A stretch of 64,000 bases of DNA from an uncultured Christensenellaceae bacterium (GTDB taxonomy: Bacteria > Bacillota > Clostridia > Christensenellales > UBA3700): contig CALWHE010000004.1 of NCBI GenBank assembly GCA_944380295.1, positions 40,681-104,680 of the forward strand, in the 5' to 3' direction. The position numbers and the translations under genes are program-made. Positions within the stretch are counted from its first letter, which is position 1; each line of letters starts with the position of its first letter. Under the pieces are notes generated by a model. That model worked only from the letters and a program-made list of their open reading frames with translations, was not told the origin of the DNA and ran no database searches. This document shows, in pieces, positions 32,894-41,097 of this stretch.

Positions 32894-34177
32894 TCACTCC
32901 TCCAAGCCCTTTTCGCCGATCAGCCTGCCCGCTATCGCGCTCGCCATTGCCGTGGCGGGAGAGGCAAGATAAATATAGCTGTCTTTTGCGCCCATGCGCC
33001 CGATAAAATTGCGGTTGGTGGTGGCAACGGCAACTTCTCCGCTCGCCAGAATGCCCATATGTCCGCCCAGGCAGGGTCCGCAGGTGGGGGTGGACACGAT
33101 CGCGCCGCCCTCGATAAAGGTCTTGATATACCCCTTTTCCATCGCCTGCAAATATATCTTGTTGGTGGCGGGTATGACGATGACGCGCACGCCCTTTTTC
33201 ACCTTTCTGCCTTTGAGCACGCGCGCGGCTTCCGCCAGATCGCTCAGCCTGCCGTTTGTGCACGAACCTATCACCACCTGGTCCACGGCTATCTCCTCTT
33301 TCACCTCGCCCACGGGGCGGGTGTTGGAAGGCAGATGCGGGAACGCCACGGTGGGGGCAAGTTTGTCAAGATCTATCTTTATCACCCGCTCGTATGCCTC
33401 GTCGTCCGCCTCTTCAAAGCGCGGGAAAGTCTTTCCCGTGCTCTCTTTGGTGTATTCGTCCGTTTTTTCGTCTATGGGGAAAACGCCGTTTTTGGCGCCG
33501 CACTCTATCGCCATGTTGCACACGGTGAACCTGTCGTCCATGGAAAGGCTCTTCACTCCCTCTCCGGCAAACTCTATGCTCTTATAAAGCGCGCCGTCCA
33601 CCCCTATCATGCCGATGATGTGCAAAATGAGGTCTTTTCCGGAAACGCCCTTTTGCAATTTGCCGCTCAGCTCGAACTTGATGGCGGCGGGCACTTTGAG
33701 CCATATCTTGCCGCTCATCATGATGCCGGCGATGTCTGTGGACCCCACGCCCGTGGAAAACGCGCCCAAAGCGCCGTATGTGCAGGTGTGGGAATCCGCG
33801 CCTATCATCACCGCCCAAGGCTTGGCAATGCCTTTTTCCGGCAAAAGCGCGTGTTCTATGCCCATCTCTCCCACGTCGAAAAAGTTTTTCACCCCGTGGG
33901 CGCGGGCAAAGTCGCGCACGCGCTTGCACTGCTGGGCGGACTTTATGTCCCTGTTGGGGGTGAAGTGGTCCAAGACAAAGGTGACGTTGTCTTTATTGCA
34001 AAGGGCGCAGCCGCTGCCTTCGAAAACGTCTATGGCGACGGGCGCGGTCACGTCGTTGGACATGGCGGTGTCCACGTCCACCAAAATAAGGTTGCCGGGC
34101 GCGAGCTGCCGCTCCGCTTGGGCGGCGTTCATACCCTTTTTGGCAGCCAGGATCTGTTGCGTAAATGTCAGCTTCAT
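32894..34177 (-). CDS. leuC: 3-isopropylmalate dehydratase large subunit LeuC
   Basis: Catalytic subunit, 427 residues, of the two-subunit (HacA/LeuC2) type, carrying the labile [4Fe-4S] cluster. Cluster cysteines are seen in [10 protein letters not shown] and [10 protein letters not shown]; the aconitase-type signature is present as [19 protein letters not shown]. It is first in leuC-leuD-leuB. The mRNA leader is only about 20 bases, so no T-box or attenuator precedes the operon, and regulation (if any) should act on the promoter. Confidence 0.95.
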   Translation of the reverse strand: MKLTFTQQILAAKKGMNAAQAERQLAPGNLILVDVDTAMSNDVTAPVAIDVFEGSGCALCNKDNVTFVLDHFTPNRDIKSAQQCKRVRDFARAHGVKNFFDVGEMGIEHALLPEKGIAKPWAVMIGADSHTCTYGALGAFSTGVGSTDIAGIMMSGKIWLKVPAAIKFELSGKLQKGVSGKDLILHIIGMIGVDGALYKSIEFAGEGVKSLSMDDRFTVCNMAIECGAKNGVFPIDEKTDEYTKESTGKTFPRFEEADDEAYERVIKIDLDKLAPTVAFPHLPSNTRPVGEVKEEIAVDQVVIGSCTNGRLSDLAEAARVLKGRKVKKGVRVIVIPATNKIYLQAMEKGYIKTFIEGGAIVSTPTCGPCLGGHMGILASGEVAVATTNRNFIGRMGAKDSYIYLASPATAMASAIAGRLIGEKGLEE

Positions 34178-34204
34178 ATCTATCGCTCCTGTATAATTGA
34201 CAAT

Positions 34205-34233
34205 ATTATATTAAACCGCGGCAAAATAGTCAA
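34205..34233 (-). promoter_or_regulatory. Promoter of leuCDB
   Basis: On the minus strand TTGACT (34233-34228), a 17-base spacer and TATAAT (34210-34205), a near-perfect housekeeping promoter 28 bases before the leuC start. Confidence 0.8.
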
Positions 34234-34366
34234 GAAAATCCGCGGCGGCGGCGCGGCTTTTGCCGCTTTGGGACAAAAATTGTCTTTTGCCGTCCTTTTT
34301 TGGCTTTAATGCTCCAAGCAGCGCGCGCCGGTATTATACTTGACAAAAAAAGACAGGAGAAAACCT

Positions 34367-34639
34367 ATGGAAAACATCACCGTTCACGATATGGCAAAAA
34401 GAGCGAAAAAGCGCTTGCGCGGCTGCCCGGAAGAGCCTTCTTCCCGCCCCGTGGCGGCGCCGGAAAAAGTGCGGCGCATGCTGGAAGAAGGCTTGGTCCT
34501 CGACCCGCTGGGCAGACTGACCGACCACGCCGTTTTCGACAAGCTGAGCGAGAGCGAACGCCAGCGTTACATTTTGGAACTTGCCGCCAGTTACCGCCGC
34601 TGTCTGGAAAATTTGCAGCGGGAAAAACGCGCCCTCTGA
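34367..34639 (+). CDS. Small acidic/basic protein of unknown function
   Basis: A 90-residue protein starting at ATG 34367 after CAGGAGAAAA, a good ribosome site. It is mostly predicted helical and highly charged: ITVHDMAKRAKKRLRG, then KVRRMLEEGLVLDPLGRLTDHAVFDKLSESERQRY. It has no cysteines apart from two (in RGCPEEP and RRCLENL), no signal and no transmembrane segment. I do not recognise a family. It is convergent with the antiporter gene, with only 6 bases between the stops. Codon use resembles the neighbours, so it is probably a real gene. Confidence 0.65.
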   Translation: MENITVHDMAKRAKKRLRGCPEEPSSRPVAAPEKVRRMLEEGLVLDPLGRLTDHAVFDKLSESERQRYILELAASYRRCLENLQREKRAL

Positions 34640-34645
34640 TCTTGC

Positions 34646-35653
34646 TCACGTCACGCTCAGCACGATGGCGGCGACATAGAGCGCGCCCAGCGCCGCGCCT
34701 TGCAGGCGAGAAGTGCGGCGGAAGGCGAGCACGGGAAAGACCAGCGCCGCGGTGAGCGCCAAGGCAAACCACAGCGTGTATCTCCGCGTTACCGAGTCTA
34801 TCGTCAATCCGCCCGAGATGAGGGAAGAAAGCCCCAAAAGCAGGGTGCCGTTGATGACGTTGGCGCCCAAAATGTTGCCCAGGCTCATCTCTCCCGTCCC
34901 CTTTCTTGCCGAAGTCACCGCCGTGACCAGCTCCGGCAGAGAAGTGCCCAGCGCCACCACCGTGACGGAAACAACGCGCGCGGGCACTTGCAAAAGCGTG
35001 CAAAGGCGGCTCACGCTCTCCACCGTGAACAGCGCGCCCGCCGCCACCGTAAGCGCCCCGAAACACACCGCCGCCACCATGCCGGCAAGGCGCTTTTTCT
35101 CCGCTTTTTGCCCGGCAGGGGCAAAATTTTCACCCTGCCACAGGGGCGCTCCCCTTTTGTTTTCGCCCCTTGCCGCCTCTTTCACGTTTATCAAAAGAAA
35201 CAGCGCAAAAAACGCCAGCAGCGCCACGCCTTCTCCCACGCTTATCCCGCCGCCCGTGACGGCAAAGATCCCCACCGCCGCCGTGACCGCCAATAAAAAC
35301 AGCCCCTTCACCGCAAAAGTGCGCCCGCCCGCGGCATAAGGGCGCAGCACAAAAGAGAGCGCCAGGATAAGCCCGATGTTGCACACCATGCTGCCCACGG
35401 CGTTGCCCACCGCCACGTCCGTGAACTCTTGCATCTGCTGCGCGTTCTGCGCGCGCACCCCCTTTATCATCGCCGTCAGAGAAGTGAGCAGCTCCGGCAC
35501 GGTGGTGCCCACCGCCACCACCGTGGCGCCGATGAGCAGCTGCGGCGCTTTGAGCGCTCCCGCCAGCCGCGCCGCGCCGTCCACGAAAACGTCGCCGCCC
35601 TTTGCCATCAGCGCTATCCCCGCCGCCAAGATAAAAACAAGTAAGACCGCCAT
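34646..35653 (-). CDS. Calcium/sodium (or cation/H+) antiporter of the CaCA family, YrbG-like
   Basis: A ~335-residue inner-membrane exchanger with two homologous halves. The first alpha repeat reads VGTTVPELLTSLTAMIKG and VGNAVGSMVCNIGLIL; the second reads LGTSLPELVTAVTSARKG and LGNILGANVINGTLLLG, with the paired Glu and Asn/Ser residues expected at the cation site. A central cytoplasmic loop (about 165-205) separates the halves. The start is uncertain: the ATG at 35653 (MAVLLVFILAAG) gives a family-typical length but only a weak ribosome site; a frame up to 35803 adds 50 residues of unlikely sequence. It is probably not coupled to neighbours. Confidence 0.85.
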   Translation of the reverse strand: MAVLLVFILAAGIALMAKGGDVFVDGAARLAGALKAPQLLIGATVVAVGTTVPELLTSLTAMIKGVRAQNAQQMQEFTDVAVGNAVGSMVCNIGLILALSFVLRPYAAGGRTFAVKGLFLLAVTAAVGIFAVTGGGISVGEGVALLAFFALFLLINVKEAARGENKRGAPLWQGENFAPAGQKAEKKRLAGMVAAVCFGALTVAAGALFTVESVSRLCTLLQVPARVVSVTVVALGTSLPELVTAVTSARKGTGEMSLGNILGANVINGTLLLGLSSLISGGLTIDSVTRRYTLWFALALTAALVFPVLAFRRTSRLQGAALGALYVAAIVLSVT

Positions 35654-35808
35654 ATAAAAGCCTATGAGCAAAAAGGAAAAATAATGCGGACGCGGGCGGC
35701 TTCCCCTCCCGATAAAGAGGAGCTCTTCTTCCGCAGGACTTGGCGCAAAATTTTTCCGCGGGCGGCTTTTCCCGCTTGCGGCTTTGCGGATAAACGCCTG
35801 CAAAACAG

Positions 35809-35980
35809 TTGACGAGTTTGGTTTGAGCGTGTATAATTGTTAATGCTGTTTTAATGCTGAAATAAATTGTTATAAAGAAAACAGCTTTCCTTTTGCCGAA
35901 CAAGAGGAGGTCTTCCTTCTTATCACCCTATATTCGGCGAAGCGGCGCCCACTGAGTGAGCGCCGCTTTTGGTTGTTTTT
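35809..35980 (+). ncRNA. Candidate small RNA between the antiporter and ktrA genes
   Basis: A plus-strand promoter, TTGACG (35809-35814), 17 bases, TATAAT (35832-35837), is followed about 105 bases later by an intrinsic terminator: AGCGGCGC (35941-35948) with GCGCCGCT (35960-35967), then TTTGGTTG and an eight-T run. Between them GCCGAA (35895-35900) pairs with TTCGGC (35933-35938) around a purine-rich AGAGGAGG. No plus-strand gene follows (ktrA is on the minus strand) and no plausible ORF lies inside, so the expected product is a ~135-base RNA. No known family is recognised. Confidence 0.5.
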
Positions 35981-35998
35981 TTTCGATCCGCCGCGGAC

Positions 35999-36646
35999 TT
36001 ATTTGTTTTTGAGGCGTTCCACGTCCCTGAACGATCCTGCCACCACCACGTGGTCGTCTTCCGCAAACACATAGCCGGCAATGGCGAGCAGCGTTTCCTT
36101 CCCGCCCTTTTTCACCGCCAGCACGTTGAGGTTGTATTCCTTGCGTATGTTGGCGCTCACCACGTCTTTGCCCACCCACTCTCTGGGTATGGCGAGTTCG
36201 AAAATGCCGTTATCGTTGTCCAGCTGGATAAAGTCGAAGATGTTTTCCGCATTATAGCGCACCGCCGTTTTGAGCGCCATGTCCTTTTGCGGATAGATGA
36301 CCTCGTCCGCGCCGTTGCGCAGCAAAAATTTGCTCTGGATCTCACTTCCCGACATGGACACGACGTGCTTTGCGCCCAGGTCTTTGGCAAGCGCGCTCAC
36401 TTCCAGCGAGGACTGGAAGCTGGAACCCATGGTGACGAACACCACGTCAAAATTGTTCACGCCTATCTCTTTGAGCACCTCTTCCTGCGAGCAGTCGCCC
36501 GTGAGCGCGTCCGTGAAGTAAGGCGCCAGACGTTCGATTATCTCTTCGTCCTTGTCCACCACCATCACCTGGTTGCCCATATCCGCCAGGTTATGCGCCA
36601 GATATGTGCCGAATCTTCCCATTCCTATCACCAAAATAGATTTCAT
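35999..36646 (-). CDS. ktrA: KtrA/TrkA-type potassium channel regulatory subunit (RCK)
   Basis: A 215-residue cytoplasmic regulatory ring subunit of a K+ uptake system, gated by nucleotides. The N-terminal Rossmann domain has ILVIGMGRFGTYLA, the adenine-site acidic residue in VMVVDKDEE, and ALTGDCSQEEVL. The C-terminal RCK_C domain begins around residue 135 (FELAIPREWVGKDVV). It starts 12 bases after the ktrB stop, a classic ktrB-ktrA order. In related Bacillota the C-terminal domain binds c-di-AMP; that is family knowledge only. Confidence 0.93.
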   Translation of the reverse strand: MKSILVIGMGRFGTYLAHNLADMGNQVMVVDKDEEIIERLAPYFTDALTGDCSQEEVLKEIGVNNFDVVFVTMGSSFQSSLEVSALAKDLGAKHVVSMSGSEIQSKFLLRNGADEVIYPQKDMALKTAVRYNAENIFDFIQLDNDNGIFELAIPREWVGKDVVSANIRKEYNLNVLAVKKGGKETLLAIAGYVFAEDDHVVVAGSFRDVERLKNK

Positions 36647-36658
36647 GATTTCCTCCGA

Positions 36659-38041
36659 TCAGCCGATCAATATTTTTTCGTGAGGGCGAGAGGTGAGCGA
36701 ACTTTTGCGCTTGCTCATCATCGCGCCCGCCAGAGTGAGCACGCCCACCCTGCCCGCATACATAAGCAAAATGAGTATGACTTTGGAACCTATGGAAAGC
36801 GTGGGCGTAATGCCCGTGGTCACGCCCACCGTGCAGATGGCGGAGCAGCACTCGAACAGCACCTGCGAAAGCGTGCACTCCGGTTCCAAAGCGCAAATTA
36901 TCATCACCGCGAACGTGGTGAGGATGAGGTAAATGGCAAACAAAGACATTGCCTGTTTGACCAGGGAAAGGTCAAGGCTGCGCTTGCCTATGACTATGTC
37001 TTTTTCTCCGCGCACGGAAGAATAAAGTCCGAAGAGTATCACCGCGATGGTGGTGACTTTTATGCCGCCCGCGGTGGAGCCGCTGTTGCCGCCGATGAGC
37101 ATGAGTATGTCCATCAAAAGCAGGGAGCTTTCCGAAAGTTCGCCCAGCGCCACCGTATTGAAGCCCGCCGTGCGCGGCGTGACCGATTGGAACAGGCAGG
37201 CGAGAAAGCTCTCTCCCGCGCTCATGCCTTTGAGCACGCCGTCGTGTTCGAAAGCAAAAAGCAGCAAGGCGGGCAAAAACACCAAAATAAGCGTTGCCCA
37301 CAGCACGATGCGCGTGTGCAGACGGTATTTGCGATAACGGAATTTTTTGTCCCAGATGTCGCTCCACACCACATAGCCCATGCCGCCGATGACGATGAGC
37401 GCGCAGATGGTGAGGTTGATGAGCGGATCTGCCGCATAAGAGGTGAGCGAGGCAAACGCCGTGCCCTTTATGCCCATCAGGTCAAAGCCGGCGTTGCAGA
37501 ACGCGGATATGCTGTGGAAAACGGAAAACCAAATGCCCGTGCCCGCGCCGAATTCCGGGATAAAGCGGATCATCAATAAAAGCGCGCCCGCCAGCTCCAC
37601 GGAAAAGGTGAAGATGAGGATGCGCTTGATCAGTTTTATCACGCCCGCGTGACCCATGGCGCCCGCCGACTGCGCCAGCAGGATGCGTTCATAAAGCCCT
37701 ATCCTTCTGCCCAGCGCAAAAGAAAAGAGCGTGACCACCGTCATAAAGCCCAAACCGCCCGTCTGAATGAGCAGGATTATCACCACCTGCCCGAATCCCG
37801 ACCAGTGCATGAACGTATCATATGTGATAAGTCCCGTCACGCAGGTGGCGGAGGTGGCTGTGAAAAGCGAATTGATAAAAGGCGTCCAGATCCCCTCTTT
37901 GGAAGAAATGGGCAAACACAGCAAAAAACCGCCGAAAAATATCACCGCCATATATCCCAAAGCCAGGATCTGCGGCACCGCCAAACGGAATCTGAAACGC
38001 GACATTATGGATAATTTGCCGCCCTTTCCCTCTTTTTCCAT
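36659..38041 (-). CDS. ktrB: KtrB/TrkH-type potassium transporter subunit
   Basis: A 460-residue channel-like membrane subunit with four M1-P-M2 repeats. All four selectivity-filter loops can be seen: TSATCVTGL, ISAFCNAGFD, TPRTAGFN and ICTVGVTTG. The third transmembrane intramembrane loop GGNSGSTAGGIK is also present. AAGGAAGGG precedes the ATG at 38041. It lies 16 bases after the stop of the RpoA-CTD/WG protein, so that protein is probably cotranscribed with the K+ transporter. Confidence 0.93.
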   Translation of the reverse strand: MEKEGKGGKLSIMSRFRFRLAVPQILALGYMAVIFFGGFLLCLPISSKEGIWTPFINSLFTATSATCVTGLITYDTFMHWSGFGQVVIILLIQTGGLGFMTVVTLFSFALGRRIGLYERILLAQSAGAMGHAGVIKLIKRILIFTFSVELAGALLLMIRFIPEFGAGTGIWFSVFHSISAFCNAGFDLMGIKGTAFASLTSYAADPLINLTICALIVIGGMGYVVWSDIWDKKFRYRKYRLHTRIVLWATLILVFLPALLLFAFEHDGVLKGMSAGESFLACLFQSVTPRTAGFNTVALGELSESSLLLMDILMLIGGNSGSTAGGIKVTTIAVILFGLYSSVRGEKDIVIGKRSLDLSLVKQAMSLFAIYLILTTFAVMIICALEPECTLSQVLFECCSAICTVGVTTGITPTLSIGSKVILILLMYAGRVGVLTLAGAMMSKRKSSLTSRPHEKILIG

Positions 38042-38057
38042 ACCCTTCCTTTGCGCC

Positions 38058-39038
38058 TCAGCGCCAAAGCACCTTCAAGGTCTGCCTGTCCAGCACGCCC
38101 CATCTTTCGTTTTCGCGCACCACGGCTTTGCCGCCGGAGAAAGGCGTTGCCACGTCAAAGACCATCTCCGTGACGGCATTGCCGTCAAGGTCGATATACC
38201 CGCTCTTTTCTCCCACGCTCACCGCCGCCAGCCCTTCGCTGAAAGAGGTGCCGCAATCATATTTGCATTCGATCACTTTGTTGTTTTCTTTGTCGATATA
38301 GCCGATAAGTCCGCCTTCTTCCACGCCCGCTCTGTCTTCACGGAAGGGAAAGGCCTCGTCGTATTGGGGCTGGATCACCACATTGCCCTTCCAGTCTTTG
38401 TAACCCCACTTGCCCGCGCGGTAAAATTTGAGCAGATCGCCCTGCTTTATCCCCTCCTTGGGATAAGGCACAAAGGCGGGACGGCGCTTTTTGCCGCCCA
38501 TGATTATCTCGTTTATCGTCATGCCGGCATAAAGGCGTGAAAGCTCTCTGTTGAGCATTTCCTGCGCTTTTTTTCCGCCCCTGCCCGCGTTTTCTCTGTT
38601 TTCTCCGCGGTTTTGCGCCCGCTCTTTTTCCCCTCTTCTGCCCTGTTCGCGTCCGCCGCCGGACTGCGCATTTGCCTGCTGTTTTTCCTGTCTGCCGGAC
38701 TGCTTGCGCCCTTCTTCCCCTTTGGCGCGGGGCGCGTCTTTCCGTTCTTTTTCTTCTTCCGGCTTCTCTTCGCGCCTGAACGCAAGCCCCAGCGCCGCCA
38801 GCGCCTTTTCCATCTCAAAGATGTTGCGCTTGCCGATGTTCTGCACCTTATACATGTCGCGTGCAAAGCGGCAGGCAAGATCCCCCGCCGTCTTCACTCC
38901 GCCCGCCTGCAACGCCGCAAGCGTATTTTCACGCAACCCCAGCCGCTCCACGGGCGTGGCAAGCGCCGCGGGATCTCCCTGCGGCACATACTCGTCCTTA
39001 AAACGGCGGCGCTTGTTGCGATAATGTTTTTTCTCCAT
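38058..39038 (-). CDS. RNA polymerase alpha-CTD-like domain fused to WG repeats
   Basis: A 326-residue protein with an unusual architecture. Residues about 27-88 resemble the helix-hairpin-helix C-terminal domain of RNA polymerase alpha (PVERLGLRENTLAALQAGGV, DMYKVQNIGKRNIFEMEKAL). Residues about 90-165 are a disordered Gln/Lys/Glu/Arg linker. Residues about 195-326 contain about four WG-type beta-hairpin repeats (AGKWGYKDWKGNVVIQPQYD, LIGYIDKENN, KSGYIDLDGN, RWGVLDRQTL). There is no signal sequence, so it is cytoplasmic. The ATG has no ribosome site and sits 6 bases after a -10 box. Located immediately upstream of ktrB-ktrA. A DNA- or protein-interaction role is inference. Confidence 0.85.
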   Translation of the reverse strand: MEKKHYRNKRRRFKDEYVPQGDPAALATPVERLGLRENTLAALQAGGVKTAGDLACRFARDMYKVQNIGKRNIFEMEKALAALGLAFRREEKPEEEKERKDAPRAKGEEGRKQSGRQEKQQANAQSGGGREQGRRGEKERAQNRGENRENAGRGGKKAQEMLNRELSRLYAGMTINEIIMGGKKRRPAFVPYPKEGIKQGDLLKFYRAGKWGYKDWKGNVVIQPQYDEAFPFREDRAGVEEGGLIGYIDKENNKVIECKYDCGTSFSEGLAAVSVGEKSGYIDLDGNAVTEMVFDVATPFSGGKAVVRENERWGVLDRQTLKVLWR

Positions 39039-39044
39039 GCCACT

Positions 39045-39073
39045 ATGTTAGCACACCGAATAAAAAAAGGCAA
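39045..39073 (-). promoter_or_regulatory. Promoter abutting the start codon of the alpha-CTD/WG gene (leaderless)
   Basis: On the minus strand TTGCCT (39073-39068), a 17-base spacer ending TGC, and TAACAT (39050-39045); six bases separate it from the ATG at 39038. The mRNA should therefore start at or beside the start codon. Confidence 0.65.
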
Positions 39074-39258
39074 GCTATTTGCTTCCGCCGTTCAAACGCC
39101 GCGAAAATGCGCAAAAAAGCGCCTTTTCCGCATGTGATCTTGTGCAAAGCCGGCGAAGTCTGTCCTCTTGCGGTATTGACAAGCCGCATTTGTTCAAAAG
39201 CGCGCACAAAGACGCGCTCTAATGCGTATTCGCCCGGCGCCTGACCGGCGCAAAACAA

Positions 39259-39288
39259 TTGCACATGTATAATATTTTATGATATAAT
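39259..39288 (+). promoter_or_regulatory. Promoter abutting the start of the SH3-like/GH30 operon (leaderless)
   Basis: TTGCAC (39259-39264), an 18-base spacer and TATAAT (39283-39288). The ATG at 39295 is six bases further and has no ribosome site. A second TATAAT at 39268-39273 lacks a -35. Confidence 0.6.
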
Positions 39289-39294
39289 CGTTTT

Positions 39295-41097
39295 ATGAGT
39301 ATCGGGCGGAAAATTTCCATATTGCTTGTCTTGATGTTGGCGGCGGCGCTGCTTTTGGGCGCGCTGTTGTGCTTTATGCCCAGTGCCACGGCGGAAAAAG
39401 TCGCGCCCGTGCTGCTTTCCGCGGACACGGTGTTTGCCGTTTCGCCCACTCACCTGGCTTATACGAGCGGCAGTTCTTTGAGCGTGGTGGACCTTTCTTA
39501 TAATAAAGACCCTTTCACCCTGCCAAACGCCTTTGACGGCACGGCGGCGGACATAGCGATAACGTCCGATAAAATAGCGGTGCTCTCTTATTCCGCAAAC
39601 GATACGCGCATTCTTACAACTTTTTCTTATGACAAAGACAGCGGCGTTATCGAGAGCGGTTCCACCGCTCTTCCGAACGGTTTTTCGCAAGAAGCATTGA
39701 ACGACAGTATAATGTTGGGCGTTTTTGATAACGCTTTCATCATTGTGGCGCGAACGAGAATATTCAACACGGCGTCCGCCGCCTTTACTTATTCTGCCCT
39801 TACCGAAAACCCCGACAACGCCGTATACTATGATTCCATGACGGGCTTTTGTTTGCTTTCGGGCGATTCTTTCGGCGATAACGATTTGCTTTTTGCAAAA
39901 GGAGAAACCTTGTATCGTTATTCCGTGGGCGGAAGCGGTTATGATACGCCGATAGATCCGAACGGGGTGTTGGACATGCCTTCTTCCTCTTACGGTATGG
40001 CAAAATTCAAAGATACCATCCTGATTTCCGTGGAAAACGGCGTGGGGCGTTATGACGTGGAGGAAAACAGTTTTTCCCTTCTCCCCGGCATTTCTTATTC
40101 TTCTGCCATAGAAGTGCAGGGAGATCATCTTTACGCCTTTGACAAAGCCTCTCTGGCGATCAAGCGTTACACCGTGAGCGAAAGCGGCTTTACCTATAAC
40201 AAATGTTACGACGCGGAAGAATATCTGGCGCCGCAAACGCACGACATCGTGCTGCCCCTGCAAGCGCAAGACGGCGGCGAAGTGGTGCTTTACCGCTCTC
40301 CGCGCGACCTGGAAATAACGGCGCGGGCGCATGGCGGCGTGATAGCTTTAACGCGCGTGGAATATGACGACGGCGCGAACAAATACGCTTATTATTACTG
40401 CGTGACCCAGGCGGGCGAATACGGCTATGTGCCGGAGAGCGCGGGCACGCTCGCGCAGCTTTCTCCGCTTTCTTATTCGGCGGCGCAGCCGCTGCACGCC
40501 GCGGCGCAAACGCCCGTTTACGCCCTGCCCTTTGAGCAAAGCGGCGTTATCGCCCTGCTGAGCGCGGACGAAAACGGCTCCGTTTTGCTGAAAAAGAGCG
40601 CGGACGGCGAAGCGCTTCACGTGCTTTTGTCTGCGGCGGGCACGCTTTCCGCCGGCGGCAACACCTGGTGCAAAGTGTATATGGCGGCGGGAGAAGAGGT
40701 GCTCACCGGTTATGCGGACGCGCGCCTGATCAGCCCTTACACCGCTTTTTCTCCCGCGGGCGTGAACGATTTCTGCCGCACGAACGCGGGACGGGCGGGC
40801 GTTTACGTTTCCCTCTACTCCCAGCCGGACGAAAAGGCGGAAGTGGTGGCGGAACTGCCCGACAACACGGAACTCATGCTGGTATCCGCTTATGACGAAA
40901 ACAGCTTGTGGACGTGCGTTTATTATGAAGACTCCGTGGCTTACGTGCTTACGGAAAACATCACGGTGAACACGCTCACCGCCGTGCAGATAACCTTGAT
41001 CGTGGTGCTGTGCGTGCTGGCGGTTTTGGGCGTGACGCTCGCCGTGGTGATAGGAATAAAAAGAAAGAAAAAGAGGGAGCAGAATGAAGAAACTTAA
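39295..41097 (+). CDS. Exported membrane-anchored protein with SH3-like C-terminal part
   Basis: A 600-residue protein with an N-terminal signal (MSIGRKISILLVLMLAAALL, cleaved near PSATA), a long beta-rich extracytoplasmic part and a C-terminal transmembrane helix (about 563-588) followed by KRKKKREQ. The middle (about 35-310) has repeated short strands such as KIAVLSYSAND and YLYAFDKAS-like segments reminiscent of a beta-propeller. Residues about 495-555 (AGVYVSLYSQPDEKAEVVAELPDNTELMLV) look like a bacterial SH3 domain. The exact function is unknown. The 3' end overlaps the GH30 gene by 14 bases, so the two are coupled. A signal sequence beginning exactly at this ATG supports the leaderless start. 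Confidence 0.8.
   Translation: MSIGRKISILLVLMLAAALLLGALLCFMPSATAEKVAPVLLSADTVFAVSPTHLAYTSGSSLSVVDLSYNKDPFTLPNAFDGTAADIAITSDKIAVLSYSANDTRILTTFSYDKDSGVIESGSTALPNGFSQEALNDSIMLGVFDNAFIIVARTRIFNTASAAFTYSALTENPDNAVYYDSMTGFCLLSGDSFGDNDLLFAKGETLYRYSVGGSGYDTPIDPNGVLDMPSSSYGMAKFKDTILISVENGVGRYDVEENSFSLLPGISYSSAIEVQGDHLYAFDKASLAIKRYTVSESGFTYNKCYDAEEYLAPQTHDIVLPLQAQDGGEVVLYRSPRDLEITARAHGGVIALTRVEYDDGANKYAYYYCVTQAGEYGYVPESAGTLAQLSPLSYSAAQPLHAAAQTPVYALPFEQSGVIALLSADENGSVLLKKSADGEALHVLLSAAGTLSAGGNTWCKVYMAAGEEVLTGYADARLISPYTAFSPAGVNDFCRTNAGRAGVYVSLYSQPDEKAEVVAELPDNTELMLVSAYDENSLWTCVYYEDSVAYVLTENITVNTLTAVQITLIVVLCVLAVLGVTLAVVIGIKRKKKREQNEET

Noticed and set aside
34178..34366. T-box or leucine attenuator before leuCDB
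   Set aside because: The consensus promoter leaves a leader of only about 20 bases, too short for either.
35882..35940. SRP RNA or 6S RNA at the orphan transcript
   Set aside because: The conserved SRP apical-loop sequence is absent, and the predicted RNA is too short for 6S with no long bubble-containing hairpin.
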